A DNA stretch of 64,000 nucleotides from Perognathus longimembris pacificus (Eukaryota; Chordata; Mammalia; Rodentia; Heteromyidae), in assembly GCF_023159225.1 (NCBI RefSeq), contig NC_063168.1, positions 40,227,562-40,291,561 on the forward strand. The letters are read 5' to 3'. Made by a program: the position numbers and the translations under genes. The notes beneath the pieces were generated by a model, which was not told the DNA's origin, did not search any database, and saw only the letters and a list, made by a program, of their open reading frames with translations. Below are positions 1-11,927 of the stretch, one piece after another. Position 1 is the first letter of the stretch. Each line of letters opens with the position of its first letter.

Positions 1-137
1 AAGTAACATCAAAATTACATAGTAAATAATATTGAAAAAAACAAAATAGAGGAAAGAAAAAAATTAGTGAGAAATTCAAACATACCTTTCTCAGATACAT
101 CAGACAAAGTAATTAGTGAGGATACTAGATTTAGACA
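1..137. other. A-rich intronic sequence
   Basis: AT-rich sequence with no recognisable gene or repeat. It is inferred to be ACYP2 intron, because ACYP2 exons lie on the minus strand near 56-58 kb. Confidence 0.4.
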
Positions 138-355
138 AGCCAGGCATTAATGGCTCACACCTGTAATTCTAGCTGCTTAAGAGGCTGAGATCTGAGGATC
201 ATGGTTTAAAGCCAGTATGGGCAAGAAAGTCCATGAGACTCTTATCCCCACCACCAAAAAACAAAACAAAACAAAAAACAAAACACTGAAAATGGAGCTG
301 TAGCAAGTGTTAGGCCACTTCCTTGAGCAAAAAAGCTCAGGGAAAGCACCCAAGC
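138..355 (+). repeat. B1-like/Geo composite SINE
   Basis: The head has the B1-type GGCTCACACCTGTAATTCTAG box and a GAGGCTGAGATCTGAGGATC block. After an A-rich linker the tail reads TTGAGCAAAAAAGCTCAGGG. The 3' end is truncated. Confidence 0.8.
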
Positions 356-1090
356 TTGTTAAATCTATTGTCAGTTGTAGTGAAATGGATGGAACTAGAG
401 GATATTATGTCAGGGGAAATAAGCCAGACCCATAAAGACAATTTTCTCTCTCCTATGTCCAAGCTTGTTGATCTGAATGTAGATTAATAATTACTAGAGG
501 TTGGAAAGCAAGAGGTGGTTGTGAGTAAGGAGAAGAAAGACAAAAGAAAGACACAAATACATGAGTTCTGATGTTGTACAGCATAGGGGATAGCTACAGA
601 TCCTAATATCCTACTAGATATTAGACCCAGAAGGAAGGGGCTGGGAATATGGCCTAGTGGTAAGAGTGCTTGCCTTGTATACAAGAAGGCCTGGGTTCGA
701 TTCTCAGCACCACATTTATAGAAAACGGCCAGAAGTGGCGCTGTGGCTCAAGTGATAGAGTGTTAGCATTGAGCAAAGAGAAGCCAGGGACAGTGCTCAG
801 GCCCTGAGTTCAAGGCCCAGGACTGGCAAAAAAAGAAACAAAAAACACACACACCAAGACCCAGAAGGAAGGAGCTGGAAGGGTCCAATCACAAGGAAGC
901 AATAAGGAGAGAGATTCTCACCATCCTGACTTGATCAGTGTACACTGTGTGCATGTGCTGAAATGACACAGTAAACCCAATCAATATTTATTCATCAAAA
1001 CAAATCAAATACACTACTTTTACGTATGAAACTGTAACCCCTCTGTACATCACTTTGACAATAAATAAATAATTATTCAGAAAAAAAACA
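356..1090 (+). repeat. LINE-1 3' end, interrupted by a SINE
   Basis: Degraded ORF2 end (AAATGGATGGAACTAGAGG) followed by 3' UTR. It finishes with the LINE-1 tail seen repeatedly in this window (TATGAAACTGTAACCCCTCT, then an AATAAATAAAT run). An IDL-Geo SINE splits it at 639-856. Confidence 0.75.
639..856 (+). repeat. IDL-Geo dimeric SINE
   Basis: Complete dimer: ID-like left monomer, right monomer and an A-rich tail. Perfect 16-bp target-site duplications AGACCCAGAAGGAAGG lie at 623-638 and 857-872, so it inserted into the LINE-1 3' UTR. Confidence 0.92.
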
Positions 1091-1129
1091 AATCAAATAA
1101 AGCACTAAGCTGAAAAGCCCTAATGAAAA

Positions 1130-2350
1130 GTTATAAAGAATGCAACTTAAATAAAAGAAAGTTAAAAATATCAGCAAAAAGTGAAACAGACAGAAATACA
1201 AGAGAGAAGATCATCAAAGATAAAAGTTGGTTCTTTGAGATGACAAGGTTCTAAACCTCATGAAGGAAAGGAAGAAACAGTGGGTAACTCTAAACAACAA
1301 GCATGAATAAAGAGGGTCATTAGTACAAAGCTTACAAATGTTAGAAGAAGAACAACTTTAGAGCAATAAATTTTGCATTTGTATCTTGCTGTGTCTGTGG
1401 TACTTCTATTTAAAAAAATGAGACAGCATTATCTCCTGCAAAAGCTGACACCACAAAGAGAAAGTATGAACATGTCCATACCTATTTCAAAACTGAATCA
1501 ATAATAAAAACTTTCCACCAAGAAAATCCTAGGTTCCATTGATTTCAGTAGTTCAAAAACAAGCAAGCAAACAATGCTGGTGGGGATGTGAAGGAAAAGG
1601 AGCTCTATTACTCTGATGGTGGGAATGTCAACTGGCACTCTGGAAGGTGGTTTGGAGATTCCTCAAAAACCTAAATACAGAACTTTTCTAGACCCAAACC
1701 CACCACTGTTGGTCATCTACCAAGAGCATCACAAGTCATGATACCATAAAGACCTTTGCACACCCATGTTTACTGCTACACTATTCACAATAGCCAGGCT
1801 ATGGAACCAACCCAGATGCCCTACAACAATGAGTAGATCAATAAAATGTGGACTACACAGAGGAATTTTATTCATCCATCAGAATAATATGTCATTTTCA
1901 GGGAAATGGATGAACCTAGAACAAATCACATTAAGTGATAAGCCAGACTCAGAGAAACAAACAGCACATGTTTTCTCTCATATGTGGAAGCCAGATATAA
2001 AATATATTGGGACCTGATAACCTATACAGGACTCAATACATTTACACACAAATGGACTAAAGGAGGGTGTATGGAGAGGAGGAGTCCAAAGGCATAACTC
2101 CTCTGAACAACTAACATACAGTTTATCAAAATGAAAACATGTTTGTTTTTTTAAGAGGGATGGCACAGGAAAAGAAGGAGGAAGGCTGAGCAAATGCAGT
2201 CACTGCATTCAATGTATACCATATTAAAAATAAACTATGTGAGGGAGGAGGTAACAAGTTGGATAAGAAATGTACACACTGCCCTACATATGAAACTGTA
2301 ACTCCTCTGTACAGAACTTGGACAATAAAGAAAAGAACAAAATTAAAAAA
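1130..2350 (+). repeat. Degraded LINE-1 with internal deletion
   Basis: Around 1220 there is an ORF2-like SWFFE motif (AAAAGTTGGTTCTTTGAGA). Near 1510-1540 is the segment before the palm domain. At about 1570 the sequence jumps to the C-terminal region that encodes the cysteine motif in intact copies. From 1766 an 83-codon remnant encodes the LFTIARLWNQP C-terminal block. The 3' UTR and tail end near 2340. Much of reverse transcriptase is missing and stops are frequent, so it is dead. Confidence 0.8.
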
Positions 2351-2354
2351 TAAA

Positions 2355-2490
2355 AATTAACTATGTAACTTGTGGGTAGGAATGGGAGGAAGAAAATGGG
2401 GAACAAAGGATGAAGTGACATTGTCCAACCTCATGGAATTATAACCCCTTTGTGTAACTACTTAATAATAGCAAGTTTAAAAAGTGCAGA
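2355..2490 (+). repeat. Second LINE-1 3' UTR fragment
   Basis: Purine-rich block, then GACATTGTCCAACCTCATGG and a TAACCCCTTTGTGTAACTA tail, a LINE-1 3' UTR layout different from the element just upstream. Confidence 0.5.
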
Positions 2491-2491
2491 A

Positions 2492-2570
2492 AGATCTGGA
2501 GCCATGGTTTGGCAGTAGAGTCCCTGCCTAGCAGGTAAGGCCCTGAGTTCTAACTCCACAAAGAAAAAAT
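2492..2570 (+). repeat. ID-like SINE monomer
   Basis: Diverged tRNA-like monomer (GGTTTGGCAGTAGAGTCCCTGCC, then GGCCCTGAGTTCTAACTCC) followed by an A-rich tail. Confidence 0.55.
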
Positions 2571-2786
2571 AATCACACAGAAATAGAACCTAGTGAGGAA
2601 TCATTCAGTTGAGTATGTAGAAATACAATCCCTTTATATTTTTATTCAAATCAAATCTGGTTCTTTGCATTCTATATCCAAAAGCCTCCTAACTGATACA
2701 GGTTGGTTGCATGAAGTACCACAATTGGAACAAAGCAGTGGACAGAGTAAGATGAAAGAGAATATATAGTTTAAAAGAAAATATAG

Positions 2787-2985
2787 GGGCTGGGAATATG
2801 GCCTAGTGGCAAGAGTGCTTGCCTCCTACACATGAAGCTCTCGGTTTGATTCCCCAGCACCACATATATGGAAAATGGCCAGAAGGGGCGCTGTGGCTCA
2901 GGTGGCAGAGTGCTAGCCTTGAGCGGGAAGAAGCCAGGGATGGTGCTCAGGCCCTGAGTCCAAGGCCCAGGACTGGCCAAAAAAA
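2787..2985 (+). repeat. IDL-Geo SINE, 'CTCTCGG' subfamily
   Basis: Full dimer with perfect 14-bp target-site duplications AAAAGAAAATATAG at 2773-2786 and 2986-2999. It carries CCTCCTACACATGAAGCTCT and GAGCGGGAAGAAGCC, shared with copies near 12.5 and 15.5 kb. Confidence 0.93.
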
Positions 2986-3289
2986 AAAAGAAAATATAGA
3001 GTTCAAGGTTCGTGGTAGAAAGGCTCAAAGCAAAAATTTCCTGAAAAGATTAAGGTTATTAAATAATAGTCACTGCCCATGATGGAGGAGGCACCCCAAG
3101 CTCTCAGCACCCGGGCACACCTAGCAGCAGTGACCAGGGAGTGCAGGACCCAGGGAGGCAGGAAACACATGGAAAGTATTATCTTATCTAAAATGACACA
3201 GCTTCCTGGAGTGAAATAGTCTTAAGGCTTAGATGCCAAAGGGAGATAAGTTCGTTTTATTGGAAACCTACATTTGCAGCTCTACATAC

Positions 3290-3440
3290 ATTCTTTCCTC
3301 GTTTGGGACGCTGCAAGATAGGTATTTATCCCACTGATACAGGAGAAGACAAAGTCAGACAGGTAAAGTGACAGAGGGGAAGTCCCAGCCAATTCAGTGG
3401 TAATGCTTACTATAGGACCAGTCACAAGCTGAGCCCACAC
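3290..3440 (-). repeat. MIR element
   Basis: Reads as the reverse of the MIR core: a 'atcccactgatacaggagaag' area, then GACAGGTAAAGTGACAGAGG. Ancient and diverged. Confidence 0.55.
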
Positions 3441-3491
3441 TCACTCTCTGCCCTTCTACTGTGAGATGAGACTCACAGATAAATAGGAATT

Positions 3492-3612
3492 GCTAGGTAC
3501 TGGTGGTGGTTCATGTCTGTAATCTTAGCCACTTTGGAGGTTGAGATCAGGAGGATTATAGTTTGAGGCCAGCTTAGCCCTGGTGACCCCCCTCCACAAA
3601 TATGTAAGACTC
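3492..3612 (+). repeat. B1-like SINE monomer
   Basis: GGTGGTTCATGTCTGTAATC, GAGATCAGGAGGATTATAG and GAGGCCAGC blocks in B1 order, without the tRNA-like tail. Confidence 0.7.
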
Positions 3613-3697
3613 CTCAACTATAGTGGAAAGCAGTAGGACTTCAATCTAGGTATGTGCTGGGTAGGAAGTGGCACTGGATCTCAAAATGACTCAGTGC

Positions 3698-3895
3698 AAG
3701 CCAGATGCTGGTGGCTTACACAAATAATAATACTATGTATTCAGGGGGTTGAGATCTGAGGACTGTAATTCAAGGCAAGCCCAGGCAGAAAGTCTGCTAA
3801 ATTTCAAAGTAACCAGCAAAAAGCCAGGCTGGAGTGTAGATCAGCAATAGAGCACCCACTTATCAAGTATGAGGTCCTGAGTTCAAACTCTAGTA
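3698..3895 (+). repeat. B1-like/Geo composite SINE
   Basis: B1-like head (GATGCTGGTGGCTTACAC, GAGATCTGAGG) joined to a tRNA-like tail (CAATAGAGCACCCACTTATC, GGTCCTGAGTTCAAACTC). Confidence 0.7.
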
Positions 3896-3899
3896 TGGG

Positions 3900-4970
3900 G
3901 CAGGAGGGAGGGGCTGCACAGGAAGGGTTCTGCTATAAATACGCATGGAACAGAAGGACTGTATTTCTTGGATGCATTCTGTGTCTTAGCATTTTTTTCT
4001 TTTGTATATTTTAGACCTGTTTCATAGTAACAAAGCTCTTTATCAGGCAGAAAAAAACAGGTTCAGCAAGATACTTTTCTGATGGAAATGACCTTACATA
4101 ATGTCATCTTTGGGAAAATAACATCTTAGTACAAATAAAGCCAACTAGGTTCTTTAAAGGAAAGTTTAAGAGACTTTTTAAAAGATAAAGCAAAAGGGGA
4201 TGGAGGTGTGGCTCAAGTACCAGAATGCTTGCCCAGCAAGCACAGGTCCTGAGTTAAAACCTCAGTACTACCAAAACACACAAAAACCTAACTCTTCGTA
4301 AAAACACTGCTACACTGAATATTTATTTTCTAGAGGTACAAAAGGAAATATACAAATCATATATAGTCTGCAAAATTTAGGCCAAATAAACAAATGATTA
4401 CAAATGGAAAGCAATGTCTTAACTCATTATTCTTCCTAACGATTTTTTGACTGGCTTAGTAAACTCTACAATCAGTATTATACAACATACTGTGTTTTGA
4501 ACGATAGCAAGTGAATAACAACTTAAACCAACCCATAAAATACATATGAAAGGATGCTATTAGGTTCTGTAATTATATTATGAAAATTCACCTTCTTCCT
4601 CCGCACTCCTCAGTTATCTAATGTCACTGCCACATGATGTCGGCTCCCATTGCAGCATTGGGTGGAGAAATGATGTTAGTAAAATTAGCCTCTTGCCTGG
4701 AACTGTAACACACAGTTGAGCCAGTCTGTAATGGCCTACCTGGCTTGGTGCCCTTGCTTCTCCTTCCTCTGAGCAGAATCTATTCAATTAGCCCTGACTT
4801 ATAGCTATGCATCTGACTCCAGACAACTCCAGCCCTCCACAGGGGAGACAATGTAAGAAATCACTTGTCAAGGTCTTCTTACGTCTGCACTGGATTTCTA
4901 TCCCTCTGATTTCATTCCAGGCCATTGGGATTGCTTTCCTTGCTTTGTTACCTCCATTTCCTCAGTCTTT
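3900..4970. other. Intronic sequence, one SINE fragment
   Basis: Mostly unrecognised AT-rich sequence. The only repeat I can name is a tRNA-like SINE monomer at about 4195-4280 on the plus strand (GGAGGTGTGGCTCAAGTACC, GGTCCTGAGTTAAAACCTC). No exon with supported splice sites was found. Confidence 0.5.
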
Positions 4971-5182
4971 TTTGCTTGGTTTGGGTTTTTTTTGCCAGTC
5001 CTGGGGCTTGAACTCAGGGCCTGAGCACTGTCCCTGGCTTCTTTTTGCTCAAGGCTAGCACTCTGCCACTTGAGCCACAGCACCATTTCCAACTTTTTCT
5101 ATTTATGTGGTGCTGAGGAATCGAACCCAGGGCTTCATATATACGAGACGAGCATTTTACACCTAGGCCATATTCCCAGCCC
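4971..5182 (-). repeat. IDL-Geo dimeric SINE
   Basis: Reverse-oriented dimer with its poly-T on the left. Perfect 17-bp duplications CCATTTCCTCAGTCTTT flank it at 4954-4970 and 5183-5199. Confidence 0.93.
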
Positions 5183-5199
5183 CCATTTCCTCAGTCTTT

Positions 5200-6279
5200 G
5201 TGAGAGGTTCCTAATCCCTCATGAGAGACACCCACAATAGTCAATATTCAATGCCTGTTGGAACAGGCCTCTTTCTTTATTTTTTGACTTATTTGTTTGT
5301 TCATTTAGTTTAGAATTAGTGTGAGAATTGAGCCACTTTCTGAACAATTTAGAACAATCAGGGCCACCTCCTTTAACATCAACGGGAGGGTCAGAAATTC
5401 ACCTTTCAAATTCATGGCAACCGTATGATGTAGAGGTTATAAGAGCATGGTTTCCATCATCAGGGCCCCTAAATATCAAAGGTGCACAAGATTTGCTATA
5501 AACCTTGACTGCTTCATCTCTAAAATAAGTATTAAGAGAGGTCCTACCTTGTGCAGAATAATCAACAGATGGTATTGGTGTTAATAAATGAGGAGCATTC
5601 ACTATGTGCTAGCTGTTGCTGTTACTGTGGTTCCTACAGAAGTGTAGGCTGTATTACATCTTCACTCCATGTTGAGATCCTGGCCCTCTGTCTAATCCTT
5701 CAGATCTGCCTCTGCACTTACATGTACATTCTTCCTGCTAATGACTTCATAGAAAACTCAGTCATTTCTCCAAACAAAGCAAACAAGACATTGAATACCA
5801 CCGCTTGCAGTTATATTCCTTTCTTTCCAAACAGAAAGGGGCCACAGTTCAGCCATCCTGAGTCTGCTCAGACTACATTTGTGACATGGTACTTTCACAG
5901 CCACTCTGTCACCAGGGCTTATCTTGAAGAACAGCTGGGGTTTAGGTTTCACGGCAGATGATTTGAAAATTATGCAAAATCAAGCCCCCTAAATGGGTAA
6001 TACTTCAAGTACCGGCTGAGTCCATTCTTATAAGGCCTCTTAGATCCTTATCACTGGAATTTTTGTGCTGGGGACTAAGAAGCCAAATCTGTTAAAAATT
6101 ATTAGCATAAAAAATAAAAGGGGGTTTTGTTGTGATATTTACAACTTGAATGCAATATACTTGAGTCAAATTTGTCCATAAGAAGTAGAATCTTAAAAAA
6201 GACATGTATGGACATGTGCTTCTTATAACGTCATTACAAACATTTAACAGACTATAAAATCTAAACAGATAAATTCATT
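5200..6279. other. Intronic sequence with a possible MIR
   Basis: A stretch near 5430-5560 (GAGCATGGTTTCCATCATCA, CTTCATCTCTAAAATAAGT) resembles a diverged MIR on the plus strand. The rest is unrecognised. The 136-codon open frame here has no family resemblance and no supporting features. Confidence 0.4.
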
Positions 6280-6291
6280 AAGAATGAATAA

Positions 6292-6512
6292 GGGCTGGGA
6301 ATGTGGCTTAGTGGTAGACTGCTTGCCTAACATGCATGAAGCCCTGGGTTCAATTCCTCAGTAACACATAAACAGAAGCCCGAAGTAGTGCTGTGGCTCA
6401 AGTGGCAGAGTGCTAGCCTTGAGCAAAAGAAGCTCAGGGACAGTACTGAGGCCCTGAGTTCAAGCCCCAGGACTAGTAAAAACAAAACAAAACAAAAAAA
6501 GATTAAAGCATA
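6292..6512 (+). repeat. IDL-Geo SINE, older subfamily
   Basis: Dimer with GTGGCTTAGTGGTAGACTGC and CATGCATGAAGCCCTGGG. Flanked by AAGAATGAATAA at 6280-6291 and 6513-6524. Confidence 0.9.
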
Positions 6513-6664
6513 AAGAATGAATAATGAATAAAGATAAAACAGTAATGACATTTATTTACATGATTCTGTTCTTATGCTATGCAATGTTTGCACCATTATT
6601 CATAGGTATAACAAAACATTGGATTGTTAAGGCCCTAAAATTTTACCATTTATTTCTGATATTT

Positions 6665-6737
6665 TCAGGCTATTTCACTGGTAGAGCACTTCCTTAGCAA
6701 GCACATGCTCTTGAGTCCAATCTAAAGTATGGCTAAT
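6665..6737 (+). repeat. ID-like SINE monomer
   Basis: Diverged tRNA-like unit (CACTGGTAGAGCACTTCCTTAGC), only the left-monomer type. Confidence 0.5.
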
Positions 6738-7849
6738 TTTTTTTTTAAAAAAAGGCTTTAATCACCAAGAGTATTTCCTATATGACATCTTCAGAAAGAA
6801 GGGGCCAGAATGATATGTACATTTTATATGTGAAATAAGAAGTATGGAATAAATGGCTTACTCCTAAGAAAGAGTTGAACAAGAGTATGATTCCTAAATA
6901 CCTAATACCTGCTAAACTATCTATGGGGAAATTAAAAGCAACCATTCATTCTTTGAAAAATGATACCTACATGCACAGTTATTAGACTGTATTTCAAATG
7001 CTATAGATTCTAACACCAGTGGTTCAACATGGAATCCTGAAACAGCTGGCTTCCAAATTCAAGTCACATTGGGTATACCCAGGCAGCTATTCAGGATATA
7101 TGCACCTTCAATTAAAAAACAAACAAGTTCTCACCAGACCCCTTCAGATTCAAGCATTTCCTCATAGGGCCAGCCAAGTGTTGACCAAAATTCTAAATCA
7201 GATTAGGAAAGACACCTCACATTTCCTTGAGCATCAAGATGGGAATGCTACTGAGAGTTAGGAATGCCGTATTCTGCATCCACACAGCTACTACTAAGTT
7301 GATTTATAGTAAGGAGTGGAGGGTGAGGGCTCCAAGGAGAGAAGTAGACAAATCTAAGCCTGGGGCAGGAACATCAAGTTGTAAAAGACTCTGTGTTCTG
7401 TTCCCAGGATCAGCCTCCCAGGTCACCTTTTCCAGTATTTACTTCTCTCTGGTTTCATCAAGGGATCAGTTACCCAAATTCATCTTGTGACCCGCAGTGT
7501 ATGAATCACCCTGCTGTTACTTGCAGGAGTCAATCACAGAAAGTACATTCACAGCTGTTTAAAATGAACACTTCTTATCAAGAAAGGACTCAACTCTTTT
7601 CCTGACATCAACACATTTACTGAAAGTTCAGTACTATAAATTCTTTGTTCTTCCTGACTCTGCCCTTTCAGGCCTGCCTACAGCCAGTAATAACAACGAA
7701 CTGTCTGTCAGAGCAAAGTGCAGCCTCATAAATGCACGTGAACATTCCCCAAGTCAACACATCCCAAAGATTGGTCCAGATGTGCCCAGAAAAATCAGGT
7801 TAGAGACTGTATGTGTGTGTATTTAGATAGATACATATTACTCTCATAC
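6738..7849. other. Unrecognised intronic sequence
   Basis: No repeat family or gene recognised. Short overlapping open frames at 7019-7605 lack homology I can name and are probably chance. Confidence 0.4.
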
Positions 7850-7935
7850 ACTCTCTGTTTCTGTCTCTGTCTGTCTGTCTGTCTGTCTGTGTCTGTGTCT
7901 GTGTCTGTCTGTCTCTCTCTCTCTCTCTTTCCCCC
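7850..7935. repeat. (TCTG)/(TC) microsatellite
   Basis: Runs of TCTG and GTCTGTGTCTG that pass into a pure TC run. Confidence 0.95.
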
Positions 7936-8527
7936 TTGAATCCTGAGTATGAGTTGGCTACTACCTCCCAAAACATCCAGAACAGCATGTGAATTTACAG
8001 TAACACAGTGAGGACTTGGGCCACACTGGTGCCACTCTGGGATTTATACAGCAAAGACAATTAAGACCAGCATGTTTATCCAAGACTTTGTTTTTGCACA
8101 AACTTGCCCATATTTTCTTTAAATATTTACCTTGAAGTAGACACTAAAGTGGCAACTCCACTAGCATAATGCATTAGCTATAGTAAGGGATTTTGTTTAG
8201 CATCCCATCAACCTGTGGAGTTTCTGCAATGAGTTCTTAATCCTAGACTAACACCCTATATGACTTGGCATCTTTTGGACTGTCTCCCCTCACTCCCATC
8301 CAGTTGTTTTATATTTAGAAAGAGAAAGGTGTTTTTTTTCATTATTTGTCTAACAAAGAAATCCTTATGTAGAAAAGAAAACCCTAAGACATTCTAGAAC
8401 AAAAAATGATTACCACTAATTGGGTGGAATTTTCGTCAATAGGTTCTCTCATTAGCACAAATAATACACATTTATTTCCTTTAAAACTTATCAAAGAAAA
8501 ACATAAATAATGACTAATGATGCATGT

Positions 8528-8531
8528 GTCT

Positions 8532-8571
<40 letters not shown>

Positions 8572-8612
8572 TGTGAGAGACAGAGAGAGGGCAGAGAGAG
8601 AGTGTGTGTACT
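8528..8612. repeat. (TG)/(GA) compound microsatellite
   Basis: A TG run of about 18 units with one GG interruption, then GAGAGACAGAGAGAG. Confidence 0.95.
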
Positions 8613-8815
8613 GGGGCTTCTAATCAGAGCGTTGTGCTCTTGCTTGACTTTTTTTGCTCACAGCTCACACTCTACCACTTGAGCCACACCTCCACTTCCA
8701 CCTTTCTGCTAGCTAGTTAGGTACTTAACTGCCCAGGTAGGCTTTGAACCAGGATCCTCAGATCTCAGTCTCCTGAGTAGATTGAATTGCAGGTGTAAAA
8801 CACCAACACCTGCCT
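8613..8815 (-). repeat. B1-like/Geo composite SINE
   Basis: Reverse orientation: CACTCTACCACTTGAGCC tail module, then the GCTTTGAACCAGGATCCTCAG head. The microsatellite abuts its 3' tail side. Confidence 0.75.
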
Positions 8816-8863
8816 AATGACTTAGCTTTGAGTGTAAAATATGAAGTTAAAATCCCATGCATT

Positions 8864-9135
8864 ACTGGTATTGGAAGTAGGAAATTGAAAGGGAATACCA
8901 AATTTGAGAGACACAGGGTAAAAAAAGACAAACAACTACAAAAGCAATACTTGCAAAACTGTTTGGTGTAAGTGAACTGAATACCTCCGTGGGGGGGGGG
9001 GGGGAAGGGAAAGGGGGAGGAGGGAGGGGGGTATGAGGGACAAGGTAACAAACTGTACAAGAAATGTATCCAGTGCCTAACGTATGAAACTGTAACCTTT
9101 CTGTACATCAGTTTGATAATAAAAATTTGAAAAAA
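8864..9135 (+). repeat. 5'-truncated LINE-1 tail with target-site duplication
   Basis: A 272-bp LINE-1 3' UTR with a 14-G run at about 8992-9004 and the terminal TGAAACTGTAACCTTTCTGT segment. Perfect 15-bp duplications AAAATCCCATGCATT occur at 8849-8863 and 9136-9150. Confidence 0.92.
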
Positions 9136-9149
9136 AAAATCCCATGCAT

Positions 9150-9215
9150 TGGTTGGTGCTAGTAGCTCAGGCCTATAATCTTAGCTACTAGAGGCTGAAA
9201 TCAAATACACAAAAA
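9150..9215 (+). repeat. B1-like SINE fragment
   Basis: GTTGGTGCTAGTAGCTCAGG, then TATAATCTTAGCTACTAGAGG; the 3' part is missing. Confidence 0.6.
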
Positions 9216-11260
9216 CAGTTCCTTTTCTGTCCTGACCATACCCTGCCCAGCCTGTCCATCCCGGCTTACTCCTGCAGGAGACGCATGGAGGGCAGTCCAC
9301 GAACAGATTGAGAATTGCTAGGAGATGAAAGTTCTGTTCGCTTGTCATTGTGTCTCTAGTGACTGCCATGGTACATGGTACCCAAGTACACTGAAGATAT
9401 TCAGTGCTACCCACAATGACTGGAACTGGCTTTCCTGAGGGCCAGTTAGACTCCCTGCCATCACTGTGCCCTAGGCTGAGAGTGCCTTCCCCACTACCTT
9501 TCCACCGTTTAGGATTAGAGGACTGTCCATCTCCAACCACACTGCAGCAGTGGAGCCACCTTTCTTCTCCTCTACCTTGCTGACTTTTCTTGGCACAGTC
9601 ACTAATGCTTCAGGTACTGTTCAGTTTCACACAGACTGCTTGCATCTGACCCTTACCATACCCTTGTGTGGAAAGGCAACATAGCCCAACCTTAACAGCT
9701 AAGGAATGAAAGGTTTAAGAAGGTTAGAGAATTTGATCATGTCTCACACAAGATAAAGTACTTTTCATATGATCTTAGAATGATGGAACTCATAGTATAG
9801 AATCTGAACTCCAGCGTTCCTGAGTGGACTCTAAAAACACATCAATCCAAGTGTGGCTCACATTTAGGATCTACCTCATCATTTCCTCTCTCTCCCTTAT
9901 ATTTTATATGTGTGACTAAATCCCAGTGCAATGCTTTGTTTAATAAATAATGTTAAGTTAAAAACAAAACAGTTCCACTGTAATCATGGGCTATAAGAAA
10001 ACCCAAACCCCTCAAAAGCCCATTAAAGCAATATCTCTCATAAGAAACTAATGCCTGCCAATCTAGGAAGACTGCTTTCTAAATTAAAGATGAGTCAATG
10101 AAAATTATATTAGAAACGAGAAGGAACTGAAGTTCTTCCGGTTAATTGGTATGCAGTTTTCTCCCATTAAAAATAATTCTGACAGGAATTAAAATTTTAG
10201 GGGCAATTGCATGCAAGATGAGACTCCAGGCTGGGCGATCCTCCAGCTTTCTAATAGGATGGGAAAACCAAATCTCCTGGTTATGTCAACTTATCCCCAT
10301 GTCTCAAATGAGCGAACAGATCAAGCCCTCGAACTCCTGAAATATACTCTGTATAGCTAACAGGAAAGTTGTCTGGAAAAAACAACTACAGATGAAACTA
10401 CAGAAAAAGCTTGCGTCCAGATTTACTCTGCAATTTTTGTAAATCACAATTTTGGAAAGAGGAAGCGAGTAAATTCTAAAGATAGGCTTTTTCTTAGTTA
10501 TGTAAAGTCAAGATCTTATTTCTCATCTAAGAAGAGTTGCTCTTTCTTAGATGCTTTCAGTTCTCACCATTTAAGGTTAGCTGAACAAAATAGTCAATGT
10601 TGAGAATTCAGTGAAATTCAATTAAAAAAATTAAAATTGAGCTAAATGGGGGCTGTCAGGCTGATGGGATTAATCCCAACTTATGTTGTTTACCAAAGAA
10701 GCTCTTCATTGTTTTCCTTTAATGAGATACAGACAAGCAGGCACACACTGATACTCCAGCTGGAGTTCCAGAAGGAAAAGGCTGCTCTGCAAGAGAGAGA
10801 GGCGGGTTTTACAGTCAAGCATCAAAGTTGAGAGAGGAAAAGTAGTGGAAGATTTTATTAATTTGCATAGTTCATAAAAGGCTTGGTGAAGATAATGTCC
10901 AGTAGAAATAAGAAAGGGTGAGGTTTCACATCCATGTGGCAAGTCCAGGCAGCCTCTAGGGACACATGAGGAAAGCTACCAGAGGATAAAACTTGGTGTT
11001 AGGTCAAAACGTGAAAAAGTGTCAGCTTTTATTGGGCTACAGGAAGGGATTGGGGTCCACACTAAGTATATGTAGGCTTCTGAATATCAAGGAAAGTCGT
11101 CATCATGATCTCTGGATTCTGTAGATGATCAGACACAGCACACCCACAAATGTTAGGCACATCTGGAAATGCCACTTTCTCCTAATGCTACCCTTCCAAG
11201 CATAAGGGATACAAGTATAATGGTGACATATTCTCTGAAGCCGTGACCAATCTTGCATTA
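9216..11260. other. Intronic sequence, possible L2 remnant
   Basis: Near 9290-9405 the order CATGGAGGGCAG, TGTGTCTCTAGTGACTGCCA resembles an L2 3' end on the plus strand (weak). The remainder has no recognised repeat or exon. An open frame of 119 codons on the minus strand overlaps this L2-like stretch and is not convincing. Confidence 0.35.
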
Positions 11261-11261
11261 G

Positions 11262-11400
11262 ATCCTAACTGTGATCTTCCTAGCTATGAGAGCTTGAACT
11301 AACCAGTCACTTAATGTTTCTAAGCCTCAGTTTCTTCATTCAGCAGAAGCGGTACAATACACATTTGGTAATACCTGGCAAATAATGCTAAGTATGTGCT
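11262..11400 (+). repeat. MIR element
   Basis: Classic MIR order: AGTCACTTAATGTTTCTAAG, CCTCAGTTTCTTCATTC, then AATACCTGGCAAATAATGC. Confidence 0.75.
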
Positions 11401-11700
11401 GATGACCCAACTGGCTTGTTCTGAGAAGGAAAGAATGCCAAGCATACACGTAATCAGACCCTGAACCAATATTAGCTGTGGCTCCTACATCATTCCACTT
11501 GATGATGACATATACTAACAGATAATTTATTTTAAAACTTTTTGAAAAATGTATTCCTTATTTCAGGCATTTTACTAAATATAATTTGCAATGGCCACTA
11601 ACCACCGGAAACTCTTAACTAGTCTTTAATGTGTGCTATTGTTTTCAAGTTAATTTAACAGAGAGCTAGTAGGTTAGCCATTTCTAATTGTGCTTTTTCT

Positions 11701-11912
11701 TTCTTTCTTTCTTTTTGTTTTTGCCAGTCCTGGGACTTGAATTCAGGGCCTGAGCACTGTCCCTGGTTTCTTTTTGCTCAAGGCAAGCACTCTACCACTT
11801 GAGCCACAGTGCTCCTTCTGGCTTCTTCCATATATGTGGTGCTGAGGAATCAAACCCAGGGCTTCATGTATACAAGGCAAGCACTCTACCACTAGGCCAT
11901 ATTCCCAGCCCC
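11701..11912 (-). repeat. IDL-Geo dimeric SINE
   Basis: Reverse dimer with perfect 15-bp duplications AATTGTGCTTTTTCT at 11686-11700 and 11913-11927. Confidence 0.93.
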
Positions 11913-11927
11913 AATTGTGCTTTTTCT

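Noticed and set aside
5551..5961. 136-codon plus-strand open frame
   Set aside because: No domain or conservation signal; composition is ordinary intronic translation.
9181..9540. 119-codon minus-strand open frame
   Set aside because: No recognisable domain, no splice sites, and it overlaps a B1-like fragment and a probable L2 remnant.
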